Positions 1-9,323 of a DNA stretch of 64,000 nucleotides are shown piece by piece (positions within the stretch are counted from its first letter, which is position 1; each line of letters starts with the position of its first letter). Position numbers and translations under genes: made by a program. This stretch comes from Desulfofundulus luciae. Lineage in GTDB: Bacteria > Bacillota > Desulfotomaculia > Desulfotomaculales > Desulfovirgulaceae. Location: contig NZ_JAUSUX010000013.1 in the NCBI RefSeq assembly GCF_030813795.1, forward strand, positions 1-64,000, in the 5' to 3' direction. The notes beneath the pieces were generated by a model that saw only the letters and a program-made list of their open reading frames with translations, had not been told where the DNA came from and searched no databases.

Positions 1-168
1 ACCTTCCAGTATGGCAGAAAAAGTTGGTAATGGAAAGTCTAGCTGACTCGATTTTCATTCGTGGGTTGTGATAAAAATTATCATGGAAGTTTAGGGGAAA
101 AATTGTGGATAGGGGATGGTGAAGATATTCTTTTTTATTGCCCCCCTCTTTTTTGTTGTAAAATCTCC

Positions 169-195
169 TGTAACCTTTTCTGGTTTCCCACCGTC
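169..195 (+). promoter_or_regulatory. ECF-type promoter in front of the sigma factor gene
   Basis: A TGTAAC element at 169-174 and a CGTC element at 192-195 are separated by 17 bases. This matches the usual ECF sigma factor pattern (AAC at -35, CGTC at -10). It lies about 95 bases upstream of the preferred start of the sigma gene, so the sigma factor probably reads its own operon. Its position also argues against the long upstream ATG (116) as start. Confidence 0.65.
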
Positions 196-289
196 TTTAT
201 ATAATGAAAAAGAATTCTTTTTCATTAAAAACGCCGCGCCGGATGTGATCAGGCCGGCAGGTAAAAAGTTCCTTAAGGAGAGGCGCCCC

Positions 290-769
290 TTGTGGCAGGA
301 ATTGTACCGGTTGATTTACCACTACTTCAGCGGCCTGGGGCTGGCCCGGGAAGATGCCGAGGACCTGGCCCAGGAGACGCTGGTGGCGGCCTACCTCCAC
401 CTGGACGGGGTGCGGCCGGGAAAGTTAAGGGCCTGGCTTTTCACTGTCGCCCGCCACAAGTACATTGACTGGCTGCGCCGCTCCCCCAAGGGGGTGGTGC
501 TGGTGAATTTTCCTGCGGAAGAGCTGACGGACGGGGCACGGGGGCCGGAGGAAGCCGCGCTCGCCGGGGCGGTCCGGGAGGCGGTGGTGGCTGCGCTGAA
601 CCGCTTAAGCCCCCCGGAGCGGACCCTGCTGGCGCTGAAGTATAACCTGGGCCTGAGCACGGAAGAGATGGCCGCAGCCCTGAAGATGAAGCCCGGCACC
701 GTCAAAGTGAGGCTCTTCCGGGCCAGGCAGAAGTTTAAAGAGGAATACACAAAGCTCTGGGAGGGCTGA
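290..769 (+). CDS. ECF RNA polymerase sigma factor
   Basis: A sigma-70 family extracytoplasmic-function factor of about 159 residues that would direct RNA polymerase to a small regulon. Region 2 is visible in the EDAEDLAQETLVAAYLHL stretch followed by KLRAWLFTVARHKYIDWLRR. Region 4 is in the C-terminal third, LSPPERTLLALKYNLGLSTEE and then a helix-turn-helix KPGTVKVRLFRARQKF. An open frame extends to an ATG at 116, but that N-terminus is hydrophobic, unlike the family, and spans the ECF promoter. A TTG at 290 has an AAGGAGAGG site at 275-283 with 6-base spacing and gives the normal family length, so I prefer it. The membrane anti-sigma gene follows after 2 bases, the usual sigma/anti-sigma pair. 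The signal that releases it is unknown. Confidence 0.88.
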   Translation: MWQELYRLIYHYFSGLGLAREDAEDLAQETLVAAYLHLDGVRPGKLRAWLFTVARHKYIDWLRRSPKGVVLVNFPAEELTDGARGPEEAALAGAVREAVVAALNRLSPPERTLLALKYNLGLSTEEMAAALKMKPGTVKVRLFRARQKFKEEYTKLWEG

Positions 770-771
770 TC

Positions 772-1776
772 ATGACCGAAAAAGAGTTGAACATGGGCGA
801 AAAAGAAGGTGAAACTTCGGGAGGACTGGCCGGGGGCGAAGAAGAACAGTTTTTTTTGGATGAGCGGCGCTTTTTACACCGGGTGCGGTGGCGCAGCGCC
901 TTACGCACGATCCTGATTGCCCTGGGGGTGATGGTGGTCAGTTTCGCGCTCCTTTTTGTGTGGACCAGGCACCTCCTGAACGAGCAGAGGAACCGCATCG
1001 ATAGTTATTACCCCGACCTGGTCCGGTACAGCACCCCCAACACCATTGCCGTCCGCGGCTCCTGCCAGGATGTGGGCTGGCTGGGGCAGCAAAGGGAATA
1101 CCTCCTGGTCCGGATGGTCGGCGACCACCCCGTTTACGTCGGCACCACCAGGGTGGAATACCAGGTTTGGGGCGGGGAAATGTTCCGGGACCCGGACCAG
1201 ACCGTGCTCCGGGCGGGGGGCCGGGAATACCTGCTGCCCGGCGCGGTCCCGCGGTTAAGGTTTTTCCACCCGGCGGTAACCCACGAACAGCTTCCCCGCC
1301 AGTTCGACCGCTTGAACGGAATACCCGCCGATAAAACGGTAGAAATGGCCCTGTCCTTTAGCCGCCTGCTCACCAGGGAAGAGATGACCGCCTTGCTTCC
1401 CGCGGGGGTGGAGCCGCTCTGGGGCGCCATCTCCGCCTACAGCAACGAGGAAATTGCGGTGGCGGGCAAGAAAAGCCCATTTGCGGCGCATAGCCTGGCA
1501 CACCGGCTGGTGGGCCTTCCCCTGGGCGGTTTCCGGGACGGGGAGGACGCGGAGCTAAGGTTTACCGAAGAAAAATTTCCCGAAGAATTGCGGCGTTTAA
1601 GCGGGATTCCCAGTTACTCTTCTGAATTGCTCAAGCGCACGGCCGATTATCTACAGAAGAACGGCATCCGCTACTACGGCCTGGTGGTTTGCGGCAAACC
1701 GGCCGATCTTTTAAAATTGCAGGATAACCCGGTGGTTTCCGCAGCCGTTGTAGGGGCGGTCGCCGGGAGGGAGTAG
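772..1776 (+). CDS. Membrane-anchored anti-sigma factor (sigma factor regulator type)
   Basis: A 334-residue protein with a charged cytoplasmic N-terminus (about 1-45), one hydrophobic segment (about residues 45-65, TILIALGVMVVSFALLFVWT) and a long extracytoplasmic part. The arrangement and the motif LDERRFLHRVRWRSALRTIL resemble the Firmicute 'sigma factor regulator' N- and C-terminal domain family found next to ECF sigma genes. It starts 2 bases after the sigma gene stop, so the two are co-transcribed and probably translationally coupled. The inferred role is to hold the upstream sigma factor at the membrane until an envelope signal is sensed. The family assignment is from memory of its shape. 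The anti-sigma role rests mainly on topology and gene order. Confidence 0.75.
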   Translation: MTEKELNMGEKEGETSGGLAGGEEEQFFLDERRFLHRVRWRSALRTILIALGVMVVSFALLFVWTRHLLNEQRNRIDSYYPDLVRYSTPNTIAVRGSCQDVGWLGQQREYLLVRMVGDHPVYVGTTRVEYQVWGGEMFRDPDQTVLRAGGREYLLPGAVPRLRFFHPAVTHEQLPRQFDRLNGIPADKTVEMALSFSRLLTREEMTALLPAGVEPLWGAISAYSNEEIAVAGKKSPFAAHSLAHRLVGLPLGGFRDGEDAELRFTEEKFPEELRRLSGIPSYSSELLKRTADYLQKNGIRYYGLVVCGKPADLLKLQDNPVVSAAVVGAVAGRE

Positions 1777-1802
1777 CAGGGGCACAGGGGATGGAGCCGG
1801 CT

Positions 1803-3680
1803 TCATTCTTCCGGTTTTACCCCCTCGAAATACTGCCAGACCAGGGACTGCAGGGCCGGCGGCAGGGGCGCCCGGGACAACGATTCCCGGGCTTCGGCTT
1901 TATACGCAGCATAAACTTCGCTGTAGGGACGTATGGCCCCCAGGGTCGTGGGGGACTGGTGCAGGCCCACCTGTTCGCCGGCTTCACCGGGACGCACCTG
2001 CCCGGCCACCCGGGATTCCTCCCCCCTGCCCCCCAGCAAGGAGGGTGCATAGATTGTCTCCATCCCTCCGCCGGAATGACCGGCCCCCTGGCCGCCCGTC
2101 CCGTTGCCGCCACCACCCCTACCGATGCCATTGCCTCCATTGCCCCGTCCACCGGAACCGGTATTCTCTCCACCACCGTTACCGCCGCCGGTCCGATCTC
2201 CCGTGCCCTGACCCTGACCGGTGCTTCCGGCCCCGCTCCCGGAAGCATAGTAGCCATCGCCGGCATTGCCGCTCCCGGCAGCACCAGTACCCCCAGCATT
2301 TCCGGTTGCCGCCCCCGGCGCACCAGTCCCTGCACCTGCCGGATTTGCGGCTCCACCGGGGTAACCGCCGGCCCCGGCCATTTCGGCTCCCGGACCGCCG
2401 GGATAACCGGCGTTTCCGGCCATAGCCAGGGCAGATGCCGGAGCCCCCGCAGCAAGTTGCCGGGCCAGGCCGTTAAAGACGGAGGATGCCGCGGCCAGCC
2501 GGGAAGCGGCCAGGGCTGTTTCCGCCAGTTCACCCAGCGCAGAGGCCAGGGCTTCACCGGCACTGTCGGAATGATTACCCTTACCGCCTCCTACCCCCTG
2601 GGAACTGCCCGCCGGATCACCCTCACCGCCGTCCTTGCCCCCCAGCATGGCCCGGGCCGCATCCCGCAGGCTCTGGCGAAGGGCAGGGGTTTTCACCGCT
2701 TCCGCCCCCTGGAACAGGGCCAGGGCCCGCTCTTCCCTTTCTTTCCCGTCAGCCGCCCCGAAGAGCTGGCGGGCCAGCTCCTGGGTTTTTGCGGCATCTC
2801 CGTTTTCTAAAGCGGCTGCTAAGCCCTTTAAAACCCGGTCATTTTTGCGCTCCCAGAGGGCCGCCAGTTCCCGTACATCCCGGCGGGCGCCGGGGTTAAG
2901 GCCCCTCAGCAGATCATCCAGCTCCCGGCTCGAACGTTCCAGCCGGGTAGCTGCCTCCATCCTATTCCGGGCCTTGCTCACTGCCCGGGGAAGGGCGGCC
3001 AGCTCACGGCGCACTTCTTCCGGCAGCAAATTCTGGGCACCAAGCTTTAAGTGCTGTACTTTTTCCACCGCCAGCCGGGACTGCCTGGCCGCCTCCGCCA
3101 GGGCCGCCCGTTCTTCACGCCGGGCGTCCCAATGGGAAGCAAGGGGGTTGGGCATCAGGGAAAGGACGAGCAACACCGCTGCCACCAGGCTGGCATGCCC
3201 CCAGGGCCCGGCGGCGGGCATGATTGGGTAGATGCGCTCCAGCCTGGGACCCAGCTCACGGCAGGCGGCCAGGGATTCCCCTATCGCCGCCCGGGCCCAG
3301 GGATCCGGCGGGGACTGCCGGGCCAGGAGGCGATAGGCGGTGATGGCACGCCCGTCCAGGCCAAGGGAATCGGCCACCCGCACCACATCCAGGGCATCGG
3401 GACGTCTATAGGCACGCCAGGCAACCACCAGCAAGGCCGAAGCTCCGCCCGTTACGGCGGCCCACAGGCCCGGCAAGCCTACCGGCGTCAACCGCAGCAA
3501 CACCAGTGTCCCAGCAGCCAGGGCCATCCCCCACAAAAGAGCCAGACGCAGGCTCTCCAGCAGGTAGCGGGTGCGCACCCGCCTCAACAGCGACGACAGG
3601 GCATCCGCCAGGTCGGCATGAGGCCAGCCATGGCGCTTTTTCTGGCAAGACATCAACATACCGCGGAAGCTTTTGATCAT
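1803..3680 (-). CDS. Membrane protein with a long glycine-rich linker, last gene of an ABC export operon
   Basis: About 625 residues, not recognised as a named family. Two to three hydrophobic segments lie in the N-terminal third (LALLWGMALAAGTLVLL, then WAAVTGGASALLVVAW, and SLVAAVLLVLSLM). A long helical, charged, Ala/Glu/Arg-rich stretch follows and looks like a coiled coil. After that comes a roughly 150-residue low-complexity Gly/Asn/Ala/Pro segment and a short ordered tail ending in ALQSLVWQYFEGVKPEE. The start at 3680 overlaps the permease stop as ATGA, indicating translational coupling. A longer in-frame start at 3731 exists but lies inside the permease gene. The role is unknown. With an ABC-2 exporter upstream it may be an envelope-assembly or surface component. 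Confidence 0.6.
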   Translation of the reverse strand: MIKSFRGMLMSCQKKRHGWPHADLADALSSLLRRVRTRYLLESLRLALLWGMALAAGTLVLLRLTPVGLPGLWAAVTGGASALLVVAWRAYRRPDALDVVRVADSLGLDGRAITAYRLLARQSPPDPWARAAIGESLAACRELGPRLERIYPIMPAAGPWGHASLVAAVLLVLSLMPNPLASHWDARREERAALAEAARQSRLAVEKVQHLKLGAQNLLPEEVRRELAALPRAVSKARNRMEAATRLERSSRELDDLLRGLNPGARRDVRELAALWERKNDRVLKGLAAALENGDAAKTQELARQLFGAADGKEREERALALFQGAEAVKTPALRQSLRDAARAMLGGKDGGEGDPAGSSQGVGGGKGNHSDSAGEALASALGELAETALAASRLAAASSVFNGLARQLAAGAPASALAMAGNAGYPGGPGAEMAGAGGYPGGAANPAGAGTGAPGAATGNAGGTGAAGSGNAGDGYYASGSGAGSTGQGQGTGDRTGGGNGGGENTGSGGRGNGGNGIGRGGGGNGTGGQGAGHSGGGMETIYAPSLLGGRGEESRVAGQVRPGEAGEQVGLHQSPTTLGAIRPYSEVYAAYKAEARESLSRAPLPPALQSLVWQYFEGVKPEE

Positions 3681-4735
3681 AACGAAATCCCTCCCTGCCC
3701 CCTGGCCCTGGCCCGCCGGGAGGCCAGCCATACCGACCAGGGCTTGCGGGGGGCAATGACCAGAACCGATACTACCAGGGAGATCACCGCGAGTATTCCC
3801 TGGCAGAGGGCAAAACGGGCCCAGGACGGTAACCCGGCCCTTACCGGGGCCCCGGGATATACGCCCGGGTAGCCCGGCCCGTAAGCAGAGGTCCCGAACA
3901 CCGGACCCGTCTGGAACTGGCGCATGATTTCGTTGAGCAGCGTTCCCACCAGGGGGATGCGGCCGCTCATGGACAGCCCTTCATTTTCCATACCGGGCAG
4001 GGCCGGGGAAAGGGCCGCCAGAGGGCTCAGGTAAACATACCAGGGTGGGCCGGGGACGGACTGCCACGGCTCACCAGCCGGTACGGGCATATCTCCCGCC
4101 GGCTGCCTGCCGGCACTGACCACTCCTGCCACTACCAGGGAACCAAAGACCAGCATAAAGACCAGGACCAGGGAAACAATAGTGGCCGCCTGGCTGCGGC
4201 GCAAAATGGCCGACAGGGCCAGGCCCAGGGCACCGTAGCCCAAACCGGTGGTTAAGGCTACCACCAGGGCCATGCCCATGTTGGTCAGGGGTACCCCGCC
4301 GAAAAGAAAGACCACCGCCAGCACCGGCAGGGCAGCCAGCACCAGGAAGAGGAGGTAGGCCACCGAGGCCAGCCACTTGCCCAGGACAATTCCCGTTAAA
4401 GAAGCTCTGGTCACCAGCAGGAGATCATAGGTGCGTCTCTCTCGCTCGCCGCTGATGGCTCCCGCGGCTATGGCCGGGGCAATAAAGGCCAGAAGCAGGA
4501 TCATGCCCAGGACCAGAAGGCTGTAGAGGTTCAGGCCCACCTGAGGCATGATCTGGCTGGTGCGATCGGTCATGAGCCATAGAAAGGCCAACGTACCGGC
4601 ACTCATCAACCCCAGGAAAAAGCTGAGCAACAAAGGAGAACGCAGTCCCCGGGTACGGCCACGCATTTCCTTGCCCAGCATGGGAACCAGGCCGTTGCGC
4701 AGTCCTTCCCACTGGTTCCGGAGGAATGTTTTCAT
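3677..4735 (-). CDS. ABC-2 type transporter permease
   Basis: A 352-residue integral membrane protein with about six hydrophobic segments. The sequence GAISGERERRTYDLLLVTRASLTGIVLGKWLASVAYL contains the cytoplasmic 'E-R-T/E-L-L-TR' segment typical of ABC-2 permeases that follow CcmA/NatA-type ATPases. A loop of about 90 residues between the fifth and last membrane segments is Gly/Pro/Tyr-rich and probably extracellular. The start overlaps the end of the ATPase gene by 4 bases, and the stop overlaps the next gene by 4 bases. The substrate is unknown. Polysaccharide, lipid or peptide export are all possible. Confidence 0.82.
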   Translation of the reverse strand: MKTFLRNQWEGLRNGLVPMLGKEMRGRTRGLRSPLLLSFFLGLMSAGTLAFLWLMTDRTSQIMPQVGLNLYSLLVLGMILLLAFIAPAIAAGAISGERERRTYDLLLVTRASLTGIVLGKWLASVAYLLFLVLAALPVLAVVFLFGGVPLTNMGMALVVALTTGLGYGALGLALSAILRRSQAATIVSLVLVFMLVFGSLVVAGVVSAGRQPAGDMPVPAGEPWQSVPGPPWYVYLSPLAALSPALPGMENEGLSMSGRIPLVGTLLNEIMRQFQTGPVFGTSAYGPGYPGVYPGAPVRAGLPSWARFALCQGILAVISLVVSVLVIAPRKPWSVWLASRRARARGQGGISL

Positions 4736-5658
4736 GCTTCGCCCCCCTCCCTGGCCAGCAGCAAAAAGGTATCCTCCAGGCTCTGCTGTGTCTCGGCAAA
4801 ATGGGTTACGGCTGCCCCACTGGAGATCATCTCCTTCAACAGGGCCGCCGCCTGGGCCTGGCCGTCGGACAGGCTGAATTCAACCTGTTCCTCCGTGGTA
4901 TTGATGATTTCCACGCCGGGCCACGCTTCCAGGACGGCCAGCGCCGGGGCCAGGGACCCGTAACAGCGCACGATAAAATTCCGCCGGTGTGCGGCGGCCA
5001 GCACTTCGTGCAAAAGCCCCTGGCGCACTATCCGGCCGGCCGTAACCATACCGATGTGGGTGCAGAGATCCGCCAGCTCCGAAAGGATATGGCTGCTGAT
5101 AATGATGGTCTTGCCCAGACGGCACAATTCCTTTAATATTTCCCTCATTTCCACCCGGGCCAGGGGGTCCAGACCGCTGGCCGGCTCATCCAGGAGCAAA
5201 ACCTGGGGATCGTGGATCAGGGAGCGGGCCAGGCAAAGGCGCTGCTGCATCCCCCGGGACAGGGTGTCAACAAAGGCCTCCCGCTTGTCCCCCAGTTCCA
5301 CCAGTTCCAGGAGGTCATCCCGCAACCTGGCCGCCCGCTGGCCCCGGATGCCGTACGCAGCGGCGTAAAACAAAAGGTATTCCCCCACTCTCAGGTCGTC
5401 GTACACGCCAAAAAAATCGGGCATATACCCCACCACCCCCCGCACTGCCCGGGGATGGCGCACCACATCGTAGCCCGCTATTTCGGCTGCGCCGCCGTCG
5501 GGCAGCAGCAGCCCGGCCAGGATGCGCAGGGTGGTGGTTTTACCGGCCCCGTTCTGCCCGATGAACCCGTAAACGGCCCCCGGAGGCACCGTCATATCCA
5601 GCCCCTGCAATGCCATTACCCTTCCGTAGTATTTAACCAGCCCGCTGGTACGGATCAT
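4732..5658 (-). CDS. ABC transporter ATP-binding protein
   Basis: A 308-residue ATPase that would power the adjacent ABC-2 permease. Walker A is GQNGAGKTTT near residue 34. The signature is LSRGMQQRL. Walker B is VLLLDEPASGLDP, and the switch histidine lies in IIISSH. The C-terminal 90 residues form the extra domain common to NatA/CcmA-like exporters (DGQAQAAALLKEMISSGAAVTHF). The gene is embedded in a four-gene operon in which every junction is a 4-base ATGA-type overlap, so a fixed stoichiometry of the products is likely. Confidence 0.9.
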   Translation of the reverse strand: MIRTSGLVKYYGRVMALQGLDMTVPPGAVYGFIGQNGAGKTTTLRILAGLLLPDGGAAEIAGYDVVRHPRAVRGVVGYMPDFFGVYDDLRVGEYLLFYAAAYGIRGQRAARLRDDLLELVELGDKREAFVDTLSRGMQQRLCLARSLIHDPQVLLLDEPASGLDPLARVEMREILKELCRLGKTIIISSHILSELADLCTHIGMVTAGRIVRQGLLHEVLAAAHRRNFIVRCYGSLAPALAVLEAWPGVEIINTTEEQVEFSLSDGQAQAAALLKEMISSGAAVTHFAETQQSLEDTFLLLAREGGEA

Positions 5659-8456
5659 TCCATCACCCCCCTGTAGGCTACCGTGGGCGGCAGGAAGTAA
5701 AATCCTCTCCCGGAGGAAAAGCTCTCGCCATTTACCCGCAGCAGTACTTCCCCGCCCGGCCTGGCATATTCTCCAGGCAGGGTAAAACTTTTGGCCCCTG
5801 CCAGCGGCTCCCAGCGCCCCCGCCCGGGGTGATACACTTCCAGCGCTCCCGGAGCGACATCCTCCGGATGGGAAGAAGGCGGTCCCACGGCCCCCTTGGG
5901 CATACCGGGAGTGGACCGGGTGGGGAAGAAAGGCAGTTCTACCGTAACTTCCTCTACTTTTGCCCCGGCAGGCAAACCCGGCCGGAAGGCATAGGTAATG
6001 GAACCGCCATCCAGGCCAATCAGGTTATTATGGCCGGAGATGCCCCGCACCTGCATATCCACCGGTTGAGGCACAACCAGGCCCGCGGGTAAGTCAAAAG
6101 CACCTCTGGGGATCGCCAGTTCCGGGTGCAGGAAAATCATGCTGAGGTAGTGGGTTTTGGCCCGCAGGTTTTTCACTTCCACGTCCTGCAACGGGTCGTG
6201 GGTCCAGGCCACCAGGGTCAGGGGCTGGCTCACGTTCTCCACCGGCCCGTAGCGGTACATGCCCAGCCACTGGTCCAGCATCATGGCCCGCCGCTGCTCC
6301 TCCACGGTCAGCGGCCGGGGCGAGGGTTGATAATCGGGCGGATAATGCCCCCCCGGGGGAGCCCCAGCTTTACTCTTATCACTGCGACCACCCGGTTGCA
6401 GGAAAATCTGCCAGGTGGGCAGGTTGGGACGGGGCATCCCCTGGGGATTGTAAGCAGGCGGCACGGGAATGGGCATATCCACGGCCACCTCCTTACCCGG
6501 CGCCAGGTCCCCCAGACCCCGGTAATCATCGCCCAGCAGCAGGGTAACGTGGTCCAGGTGAAGGGCGGTACCGTTCTTCACCGTGCCGGTCAGCCGGGAC
6601 CCTTCCACCCGCAGTTTTGCCGTCAGCCCGGCAACGGCCTCCGCCATGTCCTGGCGAAAAGCAAGGGTGCGCATGGTCCACTGGGATGCATCGCTGAAAC
6701 GCACCTCCAGGTCGTTTCCCCGGACAATGGTATAGGGCGGCTCTGCCGGCGGGCCGTAAATTTCCCAGGGCCGTTCCCCAAAGGTCTGCACCTGCACCGG
6801 ACGATCCGGACCGGCCAGGGTGGCGGTAAAAGTGGGCCGGGTTGGTGCAAAAAAGCCCACGGCCGTGCATCCCTGAACCCGGTCCCCGGTGGCGGCATCG
6901 GCCACCTGGACCGTATTGACCAGTACACTGGTTCCCGCCCATAACATGTAAAGATATAGACCACCGGTAAAGACCACAGCCAAAAGTGGTACGGCCAGCC
7001 AGGTGAATTCGGGCCGTTTGAGCCGCCGTAACAACAGATAAGTTAACGGCCCGGCCACCACCACAAAGGACAGCAGGTAGATCCCCACCATCCACCAGCG
7101 GGGAAAGGCCGTTTGGGGCAGGTTATTGGGCAGGTAAGATATGTTCCCCAACCGGGCCATGGGGAAACTGGGGCTGAACCTGTACTCCTCCCGACCCCTT
7201 ACCATCAGGAGCCTTTCCCACAGGGCCCGGCCCAGGGCGCCGTGATTGAAGGGCTCTTGATTGGGGTCAAAGGTAAGTACGGTAATCCTGCCGCTACCGT
7301 AATCTTCCTGTAGCCCCAGGGGACTTTCCGCCGGACCCCACCAGGTCCCCTTCCCGGACAGACGGGCCGCGGGAGCAACTGCAACGCCGGGGGCAGGCTG
7401 TTGTAACCATGCCACCGCCGGCTGCCAGTTATTACGGCCGGTTATCCCCCGGCTGCTGATGGTGGTGACTCCGGCCGGCAGGGCAGCCAGGGTCTCGTTG
7501 ACCTCCAATCCGCCGGCCAGCACCAGGTGCCCTCCCAGTTCCACCCATTCGGCCAGGGCGCGCCGCTGCTCCTCCGTCAGGGTACCCGCCCCGGAACCGG
7601 TAACGAAAATGGTGGCAAAGGCATTCAGATCTTCACCATGCCGGGGAAAAAGGTCCGCTGTAAGCGGTATTAGCCGGGGAGCCCGGGGAACACCGTCGGG
7701 CATGGTCAGGCGCACCTTTTCCAGCGCCGGAGGCACCTGCCCGAGCACCCCGACGGCACCTGCCGTGGGACCAGATATCATACCCGCACTGCCCGGTACA
7801 TTCATTTCTACGCTTCCAAGGACCTTTTGCCCCTCCAGAAAACGGAAGATCATCTTGTCCCCGGGACCATGCCAGGGAAACCATAGCACCACCCGCTTTT
7901 CCGCACCGGCGGGCAGGGAAACTTTCTCGCCAAAGGCTGAGGCGGGAATAAAAATGGGCGGCCCCGGTTTGGTACCGGGTGGAGAACCGGGCGGCGGAGG
8001 TGGTTGGTGCTTATAGTGGTTGATTACTTCCACCACACCGCTGATGTCCCGCCCGCTGGTATTTTTCAGGGTTACCACCGCCGGACCCGTACTACCCGGC
8101 ACCACCTGTCCCCGCCAGCCCGGTTCCACGTTCATTTTGACGGGACCGGACCGGGCAGTTGCCGCCGGCGGCGCAGCAAAAACCACCCGGGAAAAACAAA
8201 AGAGCATTACAAGGGTGAGTATGGCGGCCAGCCAGCGCCACGCCGGCAGTCGCCGGAAAAATTGTCTGGCGACACCGTGGCAGCAACCTTTCACTGCCGG
8301 CAAAGGCCGATACTGGCCCCCACGCGCGCAAAAAATTTGATTTCCCGCCAGCGATTCAGTTAACCGTTGGGAAAAGTTTTGCCACATCAACCCTTTTGAC
8401 CCCACCCCTTTCGTTTCATCCTGCTCATTCCAACCAGGCTTTCGTAATAAACCCAT
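5655..8456 (-). CDS. Large exported membrane protein of unknown function heading the ABC operon
   Basis: A 933-residue protein. An N-terminal hydrophobic segment near residues 75-92 (LAAILTLVMLFCFSRVVFAAP) looks like a late signal peptide or anchor. It is followed by a proline-rich beta-type extracellular region, then two membrane spans in the middle (WWMVGIYLLSFVVVAGPLTYLLL and WLAVPLLAVVFTGGLYLYML), then another roughly 400-residue beta-rich extracellular part. The segment VFVTGSGAGTLTEEQRRALAEWVELGGHLVLAGG resembles the glutamine-amidotransferase-like fold of large Firmicute envelope proteins next to ABC exporters. The start at 8456 has a GGGGAG site 6 bases upstream. I cannot name a function. 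Co-expression with the exporter suggests an accessory or substrate-handling protein. Confidence 0.65.
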   Translation of the reverse strand: MGLLRKPGWNEQDETKGVGSKGLMWQNFSQRLTESLAGNQIFCARGGQYRPLPAVKGCCHGVARQFFRRLPAWRWLAAILTLVMLFCFSRVVFAAPPAATARSGPVKMNVEPGWRGQVVPGSTGPAVVTLKNTSGRDISGVVEVINHYKHQPPPPPGSPPGTKPGPPIFIPASAFGEKVSLPAGAEKRVVLWFPWHGPGDKMIFRFLEGQKVLGSVEMNVPGSAGMISGPTAGAVGVLGQVPPALEKVRLTMPDGVPRAPRLIPLTADLFPRHGEDLNAFATIFVTGSGAGTLTEEQRRALAEWVELGGHLVLAGGLEVNETLAALPAGVTTISSRGITGRNNWQPAVAWLQQPAPGVAVAPAARLSGKGTWWGPAESPLGLQEDYGSGRITVLTFDPNQEPFNHGALGRALWERLLMVRGREEYRFSPSFPMARLGNISYLPNNLPQTAFPRWWMVGIYLLSFVVVAGPLTYLLLRRLKRPEFTWLAVPLLAVVFTGGLYLYMLWAGTSVLVNTVQVADAATGDRVQGCTAVGFFAPTRPTFTATLAGPDRPVQVQTFGERPWEIYGPPAEPPYTIVRGNDLEVRFSDASQWTMRTLAFRQDMAEAVAGLTAKLRVEGSRLTGTVKNGTALHLDHVTLLLGDDYRGLGDLAPGKEVAVDMPIPVPPAYNPQGMPRPNLPTWQIFLQPGGRSDKSKAGAPPGGHYPPDYQPSPRPLTVEEQRRAMMLDQWLGMYRYGPVENVSQPLTLVAWTHDPLQDVEVKNLRAKTHYLSMIFLHPELAIPRGAFDLPAGLVVPQPVDMQVRGISGHNNLIGLDGGSITYAFRPGLPAGAKVEEVTVELPFFPTRSTPGMPKGAVGPPSSHPEDVAPGALEVYHPGRGRWEPLAGAKSFTLPGEYARPGGEVLLRVNGESFSSGRGFYFLPPTVAYRGVME

Positions 8457-8674
8457 CCTGTTCTCCCCTTTTAGCTAATTGCAAGCTAAAGTGCAGTGAA
8501 GCCTGGCACCTGCATCAACCCGGCCAGACCCGGCCTTCTCCCCCGGCACATCCCTGTACCATCTCATACCTCTATATCATAGACGAACCGGATGGTCCTC
8601 TGGTTCCATTGCCGGGCAAATTTTTGGGGAAAATTGTCCCGGCAATATTATGCGGGCTTGTAGCTAAAAAAGCC
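8457..8674. other. Intergenic region upstream of the ABC operon
   Basis: With the terminator region it forms a stretch of about 550 bases without a convincing gene between 8457 and 9008. It must hold the promoter of the leftward ABC operon. I did not find a clear -35/-10 pair. Confidence 0.4.
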
Positions 8675-8704
8675 GGTCGCGGGACAATACCTGTACCCGC
8701 GACC
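8666..8704 (-). terminator. Intrinsic terminator (leftward)
   Basis: Perfect 9-bp inverted repeat, GGTCGCGGG at 8675-8683 with CCCGCGACC at 8696-8704. On the minus strand the stem is followed by GG-C and a run of T (plus strand A-run 8666-8671). It ends transcripts of the small gene at 8845-9009. Confidence 0.75.
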
Positions 8705-8844
8705 TCTGTTTGACATCCATAACTTTTCCCCGGGTCAACTGACCGTAAAAGATCAAAAAAGAGTATGATTCCCCACCGGGAAATCCACGCTCATCAGCGA
8801 GCAGTTGACCACTACACCCTCGGAGTGGCAAAGACAATTAGACC

Positions 8845-9009
8845 TTAACCTGCCTGCTTCCCGGCCATAATCTGCTCCAGAAGGCGCTTTAGTTCCCGGA
8901 GCTGGCTTTCCAGGAGCTGTAGCTTTTGTACCGCCTGGCTGGGGCAGCAGTTACCGTACTGGGCACAGGCACTGCAGGGGTCGGTATAGGCCAGCGGGCA
9001 CCCGGTCAT
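8845..9009 (-). CDS. Small cysteine-rich protein, unknown function
   Basis: 54 residues beginning MTGCPLAYTDPCSAC. Five cysteines fall in the first 24 residues (C4, C12, C15, C21, C22), followed by a leucine-rich amphipathic helix (LQLLESQLRELKRLLEQ). The spacing suggests a small metal- or Fe-S-binding knot with a coiled-coil tail. A start 11 codons upstream is possible, but the GGGGGGA site just before the ATG at 9009 favours the shorter form. It is monocistronic, with its own downstream terminator. The family was not recognised. Confidence 0.6.
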   Translation of the reverse strand: MTGCPLAYTDPCSACAQYGNCCPSQAVQKLQLLESQLRELKRLLEQIMAGKQAG

Positions 9010-9114
9010 TTCAATTCCCCCCTTTCCTCTGGTTGCCGACAAAAAACGCCCACTGCCGGTAGCCCTGATTACTGGACCGGCCCGTGGGCGCCGTCGCCAT
9101 ATCCCGTGTCACCG

Positions 9115-9144
9115 TTGACACAATTATTTGTATTTTCAGTATAT
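9115..9144 (+). promoter_or_regulatory. Candidate sigma-A promoter for the agr-like locus
   Basis: TTGACA at 9115-9120 and GTATAT at 9139-9144 with an 18-base spacer. It lies about 180 bases before the first gene of the rightward agr-like locus. The -35 is perfect and the -10 is weak. Confidence 0.4.
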
Positions 9145-9323
9145 CACAACCTGTGCCTCCGGGCAAGAATTCATTTTGGGGCTTAGCAGGTGCAGGGAGG
9201 GCAGATGTTTTTTTACTTTACCGCAAATTTTTTGTTTTTTTCGCCGGGTGGCAGGAATTTCTTGTTTTATGACGAAACAAAAGTAAAAAGGCTGGTTATT
9301 CCTACCTGGAGAGACCTTAAAAC

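Noticed and set aside
116-289. N-terminal extension of the ECF sigma factor
   Set aside because: The extension is hydrophobic, not family-like, and contains the ECF promoter. A TTG start with a strong ribosome site lies downstream.
1791-2810. Long rightward frame opposite the glycine-rich gene
   Set aside because: Shadow of a GC-rich coding strand. Proline/glycine-rich, no ribosome site, no family motif.
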